Position numbers and translations under genes: made by a program. From Salinicoccus halitifaciens (GTDB lineage Bacteria; Bacillota; Bacilli; Staphylococcales; Salinicoccaceae), in assembly GCF_021026095.1 (NCBI RefSeq), contig NZ_JAJNCU010000005.1, positions 124,001 to 188,000 on the forward strand: a stretch of 64,000 nucleotides of DNA. Direction: 5' to 3'. Positions 8,054 through 15,825 of the stretch are shown here, piece by piece (position 1 is the first letter of the stretch; the number at the start of each line of letters is the position of its first letter). The notes under the pieces are model-generated. The model saw only the letters and a program-made list of their open reading frames with translations, had not been told where the DNA came from and did not search any database.

Positions 8054-9412
8054 ATGTATGAATCTGTATTCCATAAACAAAAACAATTTTTCCAGACCAA
8101 GGATACATTTGCCATCCCTACCCGCATAAAGGCACTGAAACAACTGAAAGATGCGATAAAACTGCACGAAAACGAAATTTTTTCCGCGATGAGGGCCGAC
8201 TACAACAAAAATGAAAGCGATGCGTTCCTGACGGAAATCGGCATCATCTACAGCGAGATCAATTTCCATATTGAAAACCTGAAGGATTGGGCGGCCCCGG
8301 TGGATGTGAAGACGCCGGTCACCCATTTCGGTGCGAAATCCACAATCTATAAAGAGCCCTTTGGTGTCACACTCATCATCTCACCGTGGAATTATCCCTT
8401 CAACCTTGCGATGGCACCGCTCGTCGGGGCGCTTAGTGCCGGCAATACGGCGATATTGAAACCTTCGGAGCATACACCGAATGTTTCAGGCACCATATCC
8501 CGCATCATCGCCTCCGCCTTTCCCGAAAAGTATGTCACGACGATTGAAGGCGGCATAGAGACGAACCAGCAGCTGCTGGACCTTCCATTCGACTACATCT
8601 TCTATACCGGCAGTTCACAGGTCGGTAAAATCGTCATGGAAGCCGCTTCAAAGCATCTGACCCCCGTGACGCTCGAACTGGGCGGCAAATCTCCGAGCAT
8701 CGTCATGAAGGATGCAAATCTCAAGCTCGCGGCGAAAAGGATCGTCTGGGGCAAATTCATGAATGCCGGCCAGACATGCGTCGCCACGGATTATGTATAT
8801 GCCGACAACAGGATCAAGGATCAGCTTGTCAAACACCTGAAGCACTACACCCACAAATTCTATAACAAGGAGTTCGAGTCGGAAGATTATATGCAAATCA
8901 TCAATGACAGGCATTTCAAACGTGTCCATGGTTATATCGAGGGTGATATCGCATACGGCGGCCGCAGCCATAAATCGAAGCGCATGATCGAACCGACGAT
9001 CATTCAAAATGCAGACTTCAGCCATCCGGCGATGAAAGAGGAAATCTTTGGACCGGTACTGCCGGTGCTCGGCTTTGATGATCTGGAGAAGGCGATGATT
9101 GACATCAGGGATATGCCGGATCCGCTGGCATTATACGTATTCACCGAAGACCGCAGTGCAGCGCGCCACATCATTGAAAACATCCCTTTCGGGGGTGGTG
9201 CGGTCAACGATACAATGTTCCATCTCGCAACACCTCATCTGCCTTTCGGAGGCCGTGGCCACAGTGGTATGGGGAAATATCACGGGCGTTATTCCTTCGA
9301 TACTTTCACCCACGAGAAAAGCATTCTGCATCAGACGACTCTGTTTGACATTCCCCTGCGCTATCCGAATTACAGGAAGTTCCAAAAGCTGTTGAAGTAC
9401 ATTTGGAAGTGA
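8054..9412 (+). CDS. Class 3-type aldehyde dehydrogenase
   Basis: NAD(P)-dependent oxidation of an aldehyde to the acid, probably a medium or long-chain aldehyde as for Bacillus/Staphylococcus AldH-type enzymes. The 452-residue protein is full length for class 3 ALDHs, which are shorter than the usual 490. It has SPWNYPF (near 110), the cofactor motif FYTGSSQVGK, the catalytic glutamate in LELGGKSP and the nucleophilic cysteine in NAGQTCVATDYV. A GTG at 8045 extends the frame, but GAGGAGTGATTTTT places the start at ATG 8054. The C-terminal hydrophobic/basic tail (LLKYIWK) may touch the membrane, as in fatty aldehyde dehydrogenases. It is a single gene. Confidence 0.9.
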   Translation: MYESVFHKQKQFFQTKDTFAIPTRIKALKQLKDAIKLHENEIFSAMRADYNKNESDAFLTEIGIIYSEINFHIENLKDWAAPVDVKTPVTHFGAKSTIYKEPFGVTLIISPWNYPFNLAMAPLVGALSAGNTAILKPSEHTPNVSGTISRIIASAFPEKYVTTIEGGIETNQQLLDLPFDYIFYTGSSQVGKIVMEAASKHLTPVTLELGGKSPSIVMKDANLKLAAKRIVWGKFMNAGQTCVATDYVYADNRIKDQLVKHLKHYTHKFYNKEFESEDYMQIINDRHFKRVHGYIEGDIAYGGRSHKSKRMIEPTIIQNADFSHPAMKEEIFGPVLPVLGFDDLEKAMIDIRDMPDPLALYVFTEDRSAARHIIENIPFGGGAVNDTMFHLATPHLPFGGRGHSGMGKYHGRYSFDTFTHEKSILHQTTLFDIPLRYPNYRKFQKLLKYIWK

Positions 9413-9492
9413 TGTCTTTTTGGAATAACGCCGGGCGGTACGGGGACGGTCCGGATGGGCCTGTCGAACAATTTATAATTTTATAAAAATAT

Positions 9493-9521
9493 TTGACAGA
9501 CGACGCTTTAAATTGTAATAT
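9493..9521 (+). promoter_or_regulatory. Sigma-A promoter of metY-metA
   Basis: TTGACA, 17 bases, TAATAT, ending about 21 bases before the S-box core. Confidence 0.75.
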
Positions 9522-9542
9522 TAGACGCAATATTGAATATGG

Positions 9543-9637
9543 CTTATCAAGAGTGACGGAGGGAACTGGCCCGATGAAGTCCGGCAACCTTTTAAGTAAG
9601 GTGCCAATTCCAGCCGGGGATCCCCCGGGAGATGAGC
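9543..9637 (+). promoter_or_regulatory. SAM-I riboswitch (S-box)
   Basis: The S-box consensus is plain: CTTATCAAGAGTGACGGAGG, GGGAACTGGCCCGATGAAG, CCGGCAACC, AAGGTGCCAATTCC and the closing GATGAG. It is followed directly by a terminator hairpin at 9643-9677 and then by metY, so high S-adenosylmethionine should stop transcription of the methionine genes. Confidence 0.96.
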
Positions 9638-9642
9638 AGATC

Positions 9643-9677
9643 AGAGTCTGCTGAATTCGGCGGACTCTTTATTTTTT
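9643..9677 (+). terminator. S-box-controlled terminator
   Basis: AGAGTC(T)GC pairs with GC(G)GACTCT, followed by TTTATTTTTT. It is placed between the SAM aptamer and the metY ribosome site. Confidence 0.85.
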
Positions 9678-9697
9678 ATCCAGGGAGGAAATTATTC

Positions 9698-10975
9698 ATG
9701 TCCAAAGATTTCAAGTTCGAAACAAAACAACTGCATTCCGGCCAGGTGGTCGATTCCGAGACCAATTCACGCGCACTGCCGATATACCAGACGACTTCCT
9801 ATGTTTTTGACAATCCGGAGCACGGTGCCAACCTTTTCGGCCTGTCGGAAGCCGGCAACATTTATACACGCATCACCAACCCGACGACTGCAGCACTTGA
9901 GACAAGAATCGCAGATCTCGAAGGCGGCACGGCGGGACTCGCAGTCGCTTCAGGTATGGCGGCAATCACTTACGCCGTCCAGGGAGTTGCGGATTCAGGT
10001 GACCACATCATCTCCACAACGAGCCTTTACGGCGGCACACATACACTCTTCACGCATACGCTAAAGAAGTTCGGCATTGACGCGACACTCGTCAATACAA
10101 AGAACCCGGACGACGTTTCACGTGAAATCAAGGATAATACGAAAGCGATTTTCGTGGAGACAATCGGCAACCCTGAAGGCAACATCGAAGATCTTGAAGC
10201 ACTTGCCAAAATCGCACAGGATAACGGCATCGTACTGATCGTCGACAATACTTTTGCGACACCTTACCTATGCCGTCCGATCGAACACGGCGCAAACATC
10301 GTCGTGCATTCTGCAACGAAATTCTTGGGCGGTCACGGCACTTCCATCGGTGGAATCATTGTGGACGGCGGCAACTTCGACTGGAAAAATGGAAAATACC
10401 CGGGCATGAGCGAGCCTGACAATTCTTATCACGGCCTCGTCTTTGCGGACACGTTCGGTGACCAGGCATTTGCATATAAGGTCAGGACGACCCTGCTTCG
10501 TGATACAGGTGCAGCGATTTCACCGTTCAACTCGTTCCTGCTCACACAGGGCGTCGAGACATTATCCTTAAGAATGGAAAGGCATGTTGAAAATGCACAG
10601 AAAGTCGCTGAATATTTATCACAGCATGAAAAGGTGGAGTGGGTGGACTTTGCAGGCCTCCAGGACAGCCCTTATAAGTCACTCCAGGAAAAGTACCTGC
10701 CGAAAGGTGCCGGTTCAATCTTCACTTTCGGTGTGAAAGGCGGATACGAGGCAGGCAAGAAATTCATAGAAGCACTCGAGCTGTTCTCACTCCTTGCCAA
10801 TGTCGGTGATGCGAAGTCGCTTGTCGTCCATCCCGCTTCAACAACACATTCCCAGCTGACCGAAGAGCAGCAGGTGGAAGGCGGCGTCAAGCCTGAGACG
10901 GTGCGTCTCTCTGTCGGACTTGAGCATATAGATGATATAATAGAGGATATCAATAAAGGTCTGGATGCGATTTAA
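9698..10975 (+). CDS. metY: O-acetylhomoserine sulfhydrylase
   Basis: PLP enzyme of the Cys/Met metabolism family that condenses O-acetylhomoserine with sulfide to give homocysteine. The 425-residue length and the insert around VDGGNFDWKNGKYPGMSEPD are typical of MetY rather than the roughly 380-residue MetB/MetC proteins. PLP binds Lys208 in VVHSATKFLGGHGTS. An open frame runs up to 9632 through the riboswitch terminator, but CAGGGAGGAA sets the start at 9698. The stop overlaps the metA start by one base (TAATG). The SAM riboswitch upstream and the acetyl-specific MetA downstream fit direct sulfhydrylation. Confidence 0.94.
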   Translation: MSKDFKFETKQLHSGQVVDSETNSRALPIYQTTSYVFDNPEHGANLFGLSEAGNIYTRITNPTTAALETRIADLEGGTAGLAVASGMAAITYAVQGVADSGDHIISTTSLYGGTHTLFTHTLKKFGIDATLVNTKNPDDVSREIKDNTKAIFVETIGNPEGNIEDLEALAKIAQDNGIVLIVDNTFATPYLCRPIEHGANIVVHSATKFLGGHGTSIGGIIVDGGNFDWKNGKYPGMSEPDNSYHGLVFADTFGDQAFAYKVRTTLLRDTGAAISPFNSFLLTQGVETLSLRMERHVENAQKVAEYLSQHEKVEWVDFAGLQDSPYKSLQEKYLPKGAGSIFTFGVKGGYEAGKKFIEALELFSLLANVGDAKSLVVHPASTTHSQLTEEQQVEGGVKPETVRLSVGLEHIDDIIEDINKGLDAI

Positions 10976-11892
10976 TGCCAATAAAAATAATTGAAGGATT
11001 ACCTGTAAAAACAAGACTGGAAGCGGAAAATGTCTTCACGATCGACGCTTCCAGGGCGATGACCCAGGACATCCGCCCACTGCGCATCGTCATATTGAAC
11101 CTGATGCCAAAGAAGGAAGAGACAGAGCTCCATCTGCTGAGACTGCTCGGAAATACACCTTTACAGGTCGATATAGAGTTTTTATATACAGAAACACATA
11201 AAAGCAAGAACACGCCGACAAGTCATCTCCAGAAATTTTACCGCACTTTGGATGAAATCAAAGACGAACGCTTTGACGGGATGATCATTACTGGCGCACC
11301 GGTGGAAAAACTCGATTTCAACCAGGTGGATTATATAGAGGAGCTTGAAGAGATTTTAAAATGGTCGGAAACCCATGTGTTTTCCAGGTTCTTCATCTGC
11401 TGGGGCGCACAGTTCGCCCTCAACTATTATTACGATTTCGACAAGATCACGCTGCCGAGCAAGCTGTTCGGCATCTTCAAGTATAAGAACATCCTGCCTT
11501 CACATCCTTTGATGAGAGGGTTCGATGATCAGTTTGAAGTTCCGCAGTCGAGGCATACAAGGATGGACTTTTCTACACTTGATCAGCACCCGGATCTGAA
11601 GGTGCTGTCGGTCCATCCGGATTTCGGCCCGGATATCTTGAGCACCTCGGACAGCAGGGACTTGTATATATTCGGCCACTTGGAGTATGAGAGGGATACG
11701 CTGCGGACCGAGTATGAAAGAGATGTAGAAAAAGGGCTGGATACAGGGATGCCGCATAACTACTTCCCGGATGATGACTCAAACAATCCGCCATACTTCA
11801 ACTGGAAGTCGCACGGTCACCTTTTATTCAACAACTGGCTGAACGAGACTTACCAGAACACTTATTACGACTTGAATGACCTTGGAAAATAA
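10975..11892 (+). CDS. metA: Homoserine O-acetyltransferase
   Basis: Activates the hydroxyl of homoserine for methionine synthesis. The family is MetA (homoserine acyltransferase), 305 residues, full length. The catalytic residues fall at the textbook positions: Cys142 in FICWGAQ, His235 and Glu237 in GHLEYE. Residue 111 is Glu (TGAPVEKLDF), which in this family goes with acetyl-CoA rather than succinyl-CoA, so the product is O-acetylhomoserine, the MetY substrate. Its ATG overlaps the metY stop codon, indicating coupled translation. It is controlled by the upstream SAM riboswitch and ends at a strong terminator. Confidence 0.96.
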   Translation: MPIKIIEGLPVKTRLEAENVFTIDASRAMTQDIRPLRIVILNLMPKKEETELHLLRLLGNTPLQVDIEFLYTETHKSKNTPTSHLQKFYRTLDEIKDERFDGMIITGAPVEKLDFNQVDYIEELEEILKWSETHVFSRFFICWGAQFALNYYYDFDKITLPSKLFGIFKYKNILPSHPLMRGFDDQFEVPQSRHTRMDFSTLDQHPDLKVLSVHPDFGPDILSTSDSRDLYIFGHLEYERDTLRTEYERDVEKGLDTGMPHNYFPDDDSNNPPYFNWKSHGHLLFNNWLNETYQNTYYDLNDLGK

Positions 11893-11895
11893 GAA

Positions 11896-11926
11896 GAGCA
11901 CAGGCCGGCGGCCTGTGCTCTTTTTT
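11896..11926 (+). terminator. Terminator after metA
   Basis: GAGCACAGGCC and GGCCTGTGCTC form an 11-bp stem followed by six T. The 5' flank is less A-rich, so it mainly serves metY-metA. Confidence 0.88.
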
Positions 11927-11927
11927 A

Positions 11928-12218
11928 TCATTTTTGGGAAACTTTCATATGATTGATGCTGTCGTTCTGATGCTTCCTGGAGAGTCCCATGAGATTTTTG
12001 ATGAATAGTTCACCATAAAGTTTTAACTCCTGCTTTTCAATCAAAGATACATTTTTGGCAATCACTTCTTTTTCACGCGATGAATCGAATACCGCGATGT
12101 CATGTGAGTACTTATACTGGGCAATTTCCTCTGACACTTGCATTCTTTTTTCAAACAAGCGCATTAACTCCCGGTCAATTTCATCTATCTCCCTGCGCAA
12201 TTCTTCGTGTCTGCTCAT
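11928..12218 (-). CDS. Chorismate mutase, AroQ type
   Basis: Converts chorismate to prephenate, the branch point to tyrosine and phenylalanine. The 96 residues are all helical and follow the AroQ pattern: LRREIDEIDRELMRLFEKRM at the N-terminus (the Arg and the following Arg/Lys line the active site), IAQYKYSHD, then REKEVIAKN. AAGGAGGAG is about 7 bases before ATG. It lies 20 bases downstream of aroF and forms an operon with it. In Bacillus this domain is fused to the N-terminus of DAHP synthase; here it is a free protein, encoded 3' of aroF. Confidence 0.88.
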   Translation of the reverse strand: MSRHEELRREIDEIDRELMRLFEKRMQVSEEIAQYKYSHDIAVFDSSREKEVIAKNVSLIEKQELKLYGELFIKNLMGLSRKHQNDSINHMKVSQK

Positions 12219-12237
12219 GGGGACTCCTCCTTAATCA

Positions 12238-13275
12238 TTATTTTTGGACGATTGTTTCGTTTGTGATCGTCTTGCCTTCCATTTCGGCAAGGATGTTGAT
12301 GTGCTGCATCAGATCTTTGAATTCTGCAGGTGTCAGGCACTGCTGGCCGTCACTCCATGCATTTTCCGGATCCTGGTGAACTTCTATCTGAAGTCCGTTT
12401 GCACCAGAAACTGTAGCCGCTTTTGCCATGGAAGGAATGACGTATCTTGTTCCTGCAGCATGCGACGGGTCGATGACGATCGGCAGATGTGATTCCTTCT
12501 GGATCACCGGCACGGCCTGAAGGTCAAGCGTGTTTCTTGTCGCAGTTTCGAATGTACGGATGCCGCGTTCACAGAAGATGACATTGTCATTTCCGCCGGC
12601 CATGATGTACTCTGCAGACATCAGCCACTCCTGGATTGTTGCAGACATGCCGCGCTTAAGAAGTACAGGTTTTTTCGTCTGTCCGAGTGCTTTCAACAGG
12701 TCGAAGTTCGACATGTTACGTGCACCCACCTGGATGACATCCACCATTTCGACGAAATCGTCGATATGCTCTGTGCCCATCAATTCAGATACAATCGGCA
12801 GACCCGTTTCCTGCTTGGCAGTGTTCAGGATGCGCAGTCCTTCGATGCCAAGACCCTGGAAGCTGTACGGGGATGTACGCGGCTTGAATGCGCCACCTCT
12901 TAAAGTGTTCGCACCAGCATCTTTCAAAGCTTTCGCAAGCTCTACCGTATCCTCTTCATTCTCGACCGAACATGGTCCGGCACATACCATGAAATGGCTG
13001 CCGCCAACTTTCACGCCATCTATATCGATGACACTGTCATCTTCATGGAAGCGTCTGTTCGCTTTCTTGTAAGGCGACTGTATTCTGAATACAGACTTCA
13101 CTATCCTGTATTTTTTGAAGTCATTTTCGTCTACACGGGATGTATCACCGATAAGACCGATGATTGTCCTTCTTTCCCCGTCGGAACGGTGAGCGCGGAA
13201 ACCTGCACTCTCGATATTTGAAACCAGCGTTTGAATCTCACTTTCTTTTGCATCATGTGTCACATGAATGATCAT
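12238..13275 (-). CDS. aroF: 3-deoxy-7-phosphoheptulonate synthase (DAHP synthase)
   Basis: First enzyme of the shikimate pathway: joins phosphoenolpyruvate and erythrose 4-phosphate. Residues 1 to about 75 form a ferredoxin-like regulatory domain (MIIHVTHDAKESEI...) like that of Thermotoga-type DAHP synthases, and the TIM barrel follows with FMVCAGPCSVE, LRGGAFKPRTSPYSFQG, VGARNM and VIDPSHAAGTR. The frame is open to 13314, but GGGAGG before ATG 13275 sets the start and gives 345 residues. The regulatory domain suggests feedback inhibition by tyrosine or phenylalanine. Its long leader holds a putative attenuator (13300-13596). It is cotranscribed with the AroQ chorismate mutase. Confidence 0.94.
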   Translation of the reverse strand: MIIHVTHDAKESEIQTLVSNIESAGFRAHRSDGERRTIIGLIGDTSRVDENDFKKYRIVKSVFRIQSPYKKANRRFHEDDSVIDIDGVKVGGSHFMVCAGPCSVENEEDTVELAKALKDAGANTLRGGAFKPRTSPYSFQGLGIEGLRILNTAKQETGLPIVSELMGTEHIDDFVEMVDVIQVGARNMSNFDLLKALGQTKKPVLLKRGMSATIQEWLMSAEYIMAGGNDNVIFCERGIRTFETATRNTLDLQAVPVIQKESHLPIVIDPSHAAGTRYVIPSMAKAATVSGANGLQIEVHQDPENAWSDGQQCLTPAEFKDLMQHINILAEMEGKTITNETIVQK

Positions 13276-13302
13276 ACAAAAACCTCCCAATAATTTTAAA
13301 AA

Positions 13303-13343
13303 TAAAACTGCCACCTATATAAATAGATAAGTGGCAGTTGGTG
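13303..13343 (-). terminator. Attenuator terminator upstream of aroF
   Basis: On the minus strand AACTGCCAC pairs with GTGGCAGTT (9-11 bp) and is followed by TTATTTTT, ahead of the aroF start. Its 5' arm can instead pair, over 9 bp, with ATAAGTGGC at 13378-13370, which would prevent the terminator from forming. Confidence 0.82.
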
Positions 13344-13473
13344 AAATAATATAAAAGTCCGTGCCTCCAGCCACTTATTTATAAATGGCTAGACATTACA
13401 AAATGCTTTAGCCATCACTGATACAAACTTTGATGAGTTTTACGTTTGTACACAATGATGGGTACAAACGGTA

Positions 13474-13533
13474 TCAAAAATAGCTAAAGTAATACGGATT
13501 ATTATTCTGTTGTTGAAGAATTGAGTTCAACAT
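13474..13533 (-). CDS. Putative aromatic leader peptide of the aroF-aroQ operon
   Basis: A 19-codon frame reads MLNSILQQQNNNPYYFSYF and then stops. Five of its last six codons specify tyrosine or phenylalanine. GGAGCGG is about 7 bases before the ATG, and a consensus promoter starts transcription about 28 bases upstream. Four bases after the stop begins CGTTTGTAC (13470-13462), which pairs with GTACAAACG (13451-13443); that second arm can also pair with GTTTGTAT (13428-13421). This is the arrangement of a classical phe/tyr transcription attenuator, in which ribosome stalling on aromatic codons selects the RNA fold. The peptide itself presumably has no function. This role is inferred. Confidence 0.65.
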   Translation of the reverse strand: MLNSILQQQNNNPYYFSYF

Positions 13534-13567
13534 GATAACCGCTCCAATTTGTAATGTGTTGATTGCC

Positions 13568-13596
13568 ATTATATTGGGTTGTGATTTATTTGTCAA
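13568..13596 (-). promoter_or_regulatory. Consensus sigma-A promoter of aroF-aroQ
   Basis: On the minus strand TTGACA, 17 bases, TATAAT: a perfect consensus. It is about 290 bases from the aroF start, leaving a long leader that holds the peptide frame and hairpins. Confidence 0.88.
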
Positions 13597-13631
13597 CCTT
13601 AAATATTAAAATGTTCAGATTTTTAAAAATC

Positions 13632-13660
13632 TTGTCGTATCCACCATTTCACTATATACT
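13632..13660 (+). promoter_or_regulatory. Sigma-A-type promoter of tyrA
   Basis: TTGTCG, 17 bases, TATACT, about 30 bases before the tyrA start. It is back-to-back with the aroF promoter (36 bases between them). Confidence 0.65.
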
Positions 13661-13689
13661 CACAATTATAATCATATTGGAGGAATTCT

Positions 13690-14550
13690 ATGAACATAGT
13701 CATCATCGGCCTCGGAAATATTGGAGGTTCTTTTGCCGAGGCCATCCGGGAGGGCGGGGGCGGCCACAACGTCTATGCCATCGATGTGGATGAAGAGGCA
13801 CTCTCACTCGCGGAAAAAGAGCAGCTGATCAAAAAGGGATTCACCGATCCGAAAGATATCATACCGGAAGCGGATCTGATCATTTTTGCAGTTTATCCCA
13901 GGGTCATCGTGGATATCATTGACCAGTACTATTCCCTTTTCCGTGACAATGCCATCATAACGGATGTCACCGGCGTCAAAAGGAAAATCATCGCAGAGAT
14001 AGAAGAAAAACTGCCTCCGGAAGTCGACTTCATCTTTGGTCATCCGATGGCTGGGCGTGAAAACCGCGGTTTGAAATATGCAAGCAGCGAAGTTTTCAAA
14101 GGTGCGAATTATTTAATCACTCCCACTGAGAGAAATAAAAAAGAAAACATCGAATTCCTTAAAGGATTCATAAAAGGGCTGGGCTTCCGTAACATTTCCG
14201 AGATTTCACCGGAATTCCATGATGAGGTCATCGGTTTTACAAGCCAGCTCGCACATGTCATCGCCATCTCCCTGATCAACAGTGATGATGCTGACCGGAA
14301 CACCAAGAAATATACGGGTGACAGCTACAGGGACCTTACCAGAATTACGAACATCAACGAAAAATTATGGCCTGAACTATTTATCATGAATAAAGACTTT
14401 CTCCAGAAACATATAGATGACTTTACATTCCAGCTTGAAAAGCTTTCCAGGGCAATCAAGGATGAAGATATCGCCACAATGGAAGAGATGATGACAGAGT
14501 CACGGCGAAGGTATCATGATTTGCATGATTTAGAAATGCCCGATCAATGA
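13690..14550 (+). CDS. tyrA: Prephenate dehydrogenase
   Basis: Oxidative decarboxylation of prephenate to 4-hydroxyphenylpyruvate with NAD+. The N-terminal Rossmann motif is GLGNIGGSFAEAI (residues 7-19) and the catalytic segment has FGHPMAGRENRG near residue 118. The dimerisation domain follows. At 286 residues it lacks the C-terminal ACT domain found in Bacillus TyrA (about 370 residues), so feedback control by tyrosine may be weak or act elsewhere. GGAGGAATTCT precedes the ATG. It is divergent from aroF-aroQ, which makes its substrate, and ends at a strong terminator. Confidence 0.92.
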   Translation: MNIVIIGLGNIGGSFAEAIREGGGGHNVYAIDVDEEALSLAEKEQLIKKGFTDPKDIIPEADLIIFAVYPRVIVDIIDQYYSLFRDNAIITDVTGVKRKIIAEIEEKLPPEVDFIFGHPMAGRENRGLKYASSEVFKGANYLITPTERNKKENIEFLKGFIKGLGFRNISEISPEFHDEVIGFTSQLAHVIAISLINSDDADRNTKKYTGDSYRDLTRITNINEKLWPELFIMNKDFLQKHIDDFTFQLEKLSRAIKDEDIATMEEMMTESRRRYHDLHDLEMPDQ

Positions 14551-14553
14551 AGA

Positions 14554-14587
14554 AAGCAGGACTGAACGGCCGGTCCTGCTTTTTTTG
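14554..14587 (+). terminator. Terminator after tyrA
   Basis: AAGCAGGAC pairs with GTCCTGCTT, followed by a seven-T run. Confidence 0.88.
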
Positions 14588-14659
14588 ATGCAAATTCAAT
14601 CAATTTCCGATGAGAAACAGATAATACACTAATTATTATGCACTTTATTAAATATTTAT

Positions 14660-14687
14660 TTGCAAATGAGCATTTTATATGTATAAT
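14660..14687 (+). promoter_or_regulatory. Promoter of the ornithine carbamoyltransferase gene
   Basis: TTGCAA, 16 bases, TATAAT in very AT-rich DNA, about 30 bases before the expected start codon. I could not identify a confident ArgR box. Confidence 0.6.
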
Positions 14688-14718
14688 ATGAATTATTAAC
14701 TTTTTAGGAGATGGTTAC

Positions 14719-15740
14719 ATGGGGCGGCAAAGCAAATCAAATTAAATGAGTTTTACGGTAAAAGTTTTTTGAAGGAAGTGGATTTTTCCAAAGATGACCT
14801 GGAAGTTCTGATCGATCTTGCAGATGATCTTAAAACCAAAGAAAAACATGGGATTCCTCAGCGTTTCATGAGTGGAAAACACATCGCTTTGATCTTTGAA
14901 AAACAGTCGACACGCACACGTTCGGCATTCACGGTCGCAGCAACAAAGCTCGGCGCGAATGTTGAATATCTGAACAAGAACGATATCCAGCTGGGCTCGA
15001 AGGAATCTGTGGAAGATACCGCCAAAGTACTTGGACGCATGTTCGACGGCATTGCTTACAGAGGCAGCGAGCAGTCCACCGTCGAAGCACTTGGTGAATA
15101 TTCCGACATACCGGTTTGGAATGCATTGACTGATGACTGGCATCCGACGCAGATGCTTGCAGATTTCCTTACCATCAAAGAAAATTTCGGAACTTATGAA
15201 GGCAAAACAATCACCTTCGTGGGTGATGGAAGGAATAACGTGGCGCATTCATTGCTCGTCACCGGCGCAATGCTTGGAGCAAACGTCCACATACTGGCAC
15301 CTGAATCACTTCAACCTGCCCTTTCCGTGCAAAAAATGGCATATGATATCGCAGAGCAATCCGGCAGCAAGCTTTTAGTCACTGCTGACAAAGCAGAAGG
15401 TATGTATGGAAGTGATGCAGTATACACGGATGTATGGGTCTCGATGGGTGAAGAGGATGCTTTTGAAGAAAGGTTCAACCTGCTGTCTGAATACCAGGTG
15501 AATCAGGAGCTTATGGATATGAGCGGCAATCCGGATGCTATTTTCCTCCATTGTCTGCCTGCCATCCATGACACTGCCACTGATGTCGGTAAACTTGCTT
15601 ATGAAAAGTTCGGCGTGAATGGAATGGAAGTTACGGATGATGTTTTCAGAAGCCCGGCTTCAAAAGTCTTCGATCAGGCTGAAAACAGGATGCACACGAT
15701 CAAAGCATTGCTTGCAGTGACATGCGGCAATGTGCATTAA
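14719..15740 (+). CDS. argF: Ornithine carbamoyltransferase, start region frameshifted
   Basis: Makes citrulline from ornithine and carbamoyl phosphate (or the reverse in the arginine deiminase pathway). The body has the carbamoyl phosphate site [26 protein letters not shown] and the ornithine-site FLHCLPA. The sequence [25 protein letters not shown] is closer to staphylococcal ArcB-type enzymes, but no arc genes are near. AGGAG at 14706-14710 points to ATG 14719, yet that ATG opens a frame that stops after eight codons. The enzyme frame, read upstream, encodes [19 protein letters not shown] without a start codon and would connect to the ATG if two G were removed from GGGG at 14721-14724. Otherwise translation would begin at TTG 14769, with no ribosome site and a shortened N-terminus. 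Confidence 0.85.
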
Positions 15741-15770
15741 ATGAATTAAGCATCTGATATAATGAATATA

Positions 15771-15804
15771 AAAACGACCCGGAAATTCATTTCCGGGTCG
15801 TTTT
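15771..15804. terminator. Bidirectional terminator after argF
   Basis: AAAACGACCCGGAAA pairs with TTTCCGGGTCGTTTT, suited to both convergent genes. Confidence 0.9.
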
Positions 15805-15825
15805 ACTTTCGTCTTCAAAACCTCT

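Noticed and set aside
7994-8326. 110-residue minus-strand frame
   Set aside because: It lies opposite the aldehyde dehydrogenase start and has no ribosome site or family features; it is a shadow frame.
13300-13560. T-box leader for aroF
   Set aside because: The terminator/antiterminator arrangement is similar, but I cannot find a TGGNACCGCG-type T-box core or a Stem I with conserved loops. An aromatic leader peptide explains the leader better. A model search would be decisive.
14719-14745. Eight-codon frame (MGRQSKSN) as a leader peptide of argF
   Set aside because: It has no arginine-rich run beyond one Arg, no hairpins follow it, and the adjacent enzyme frame continues upstream with family-like residues, so a frameshift is the simpler reading.
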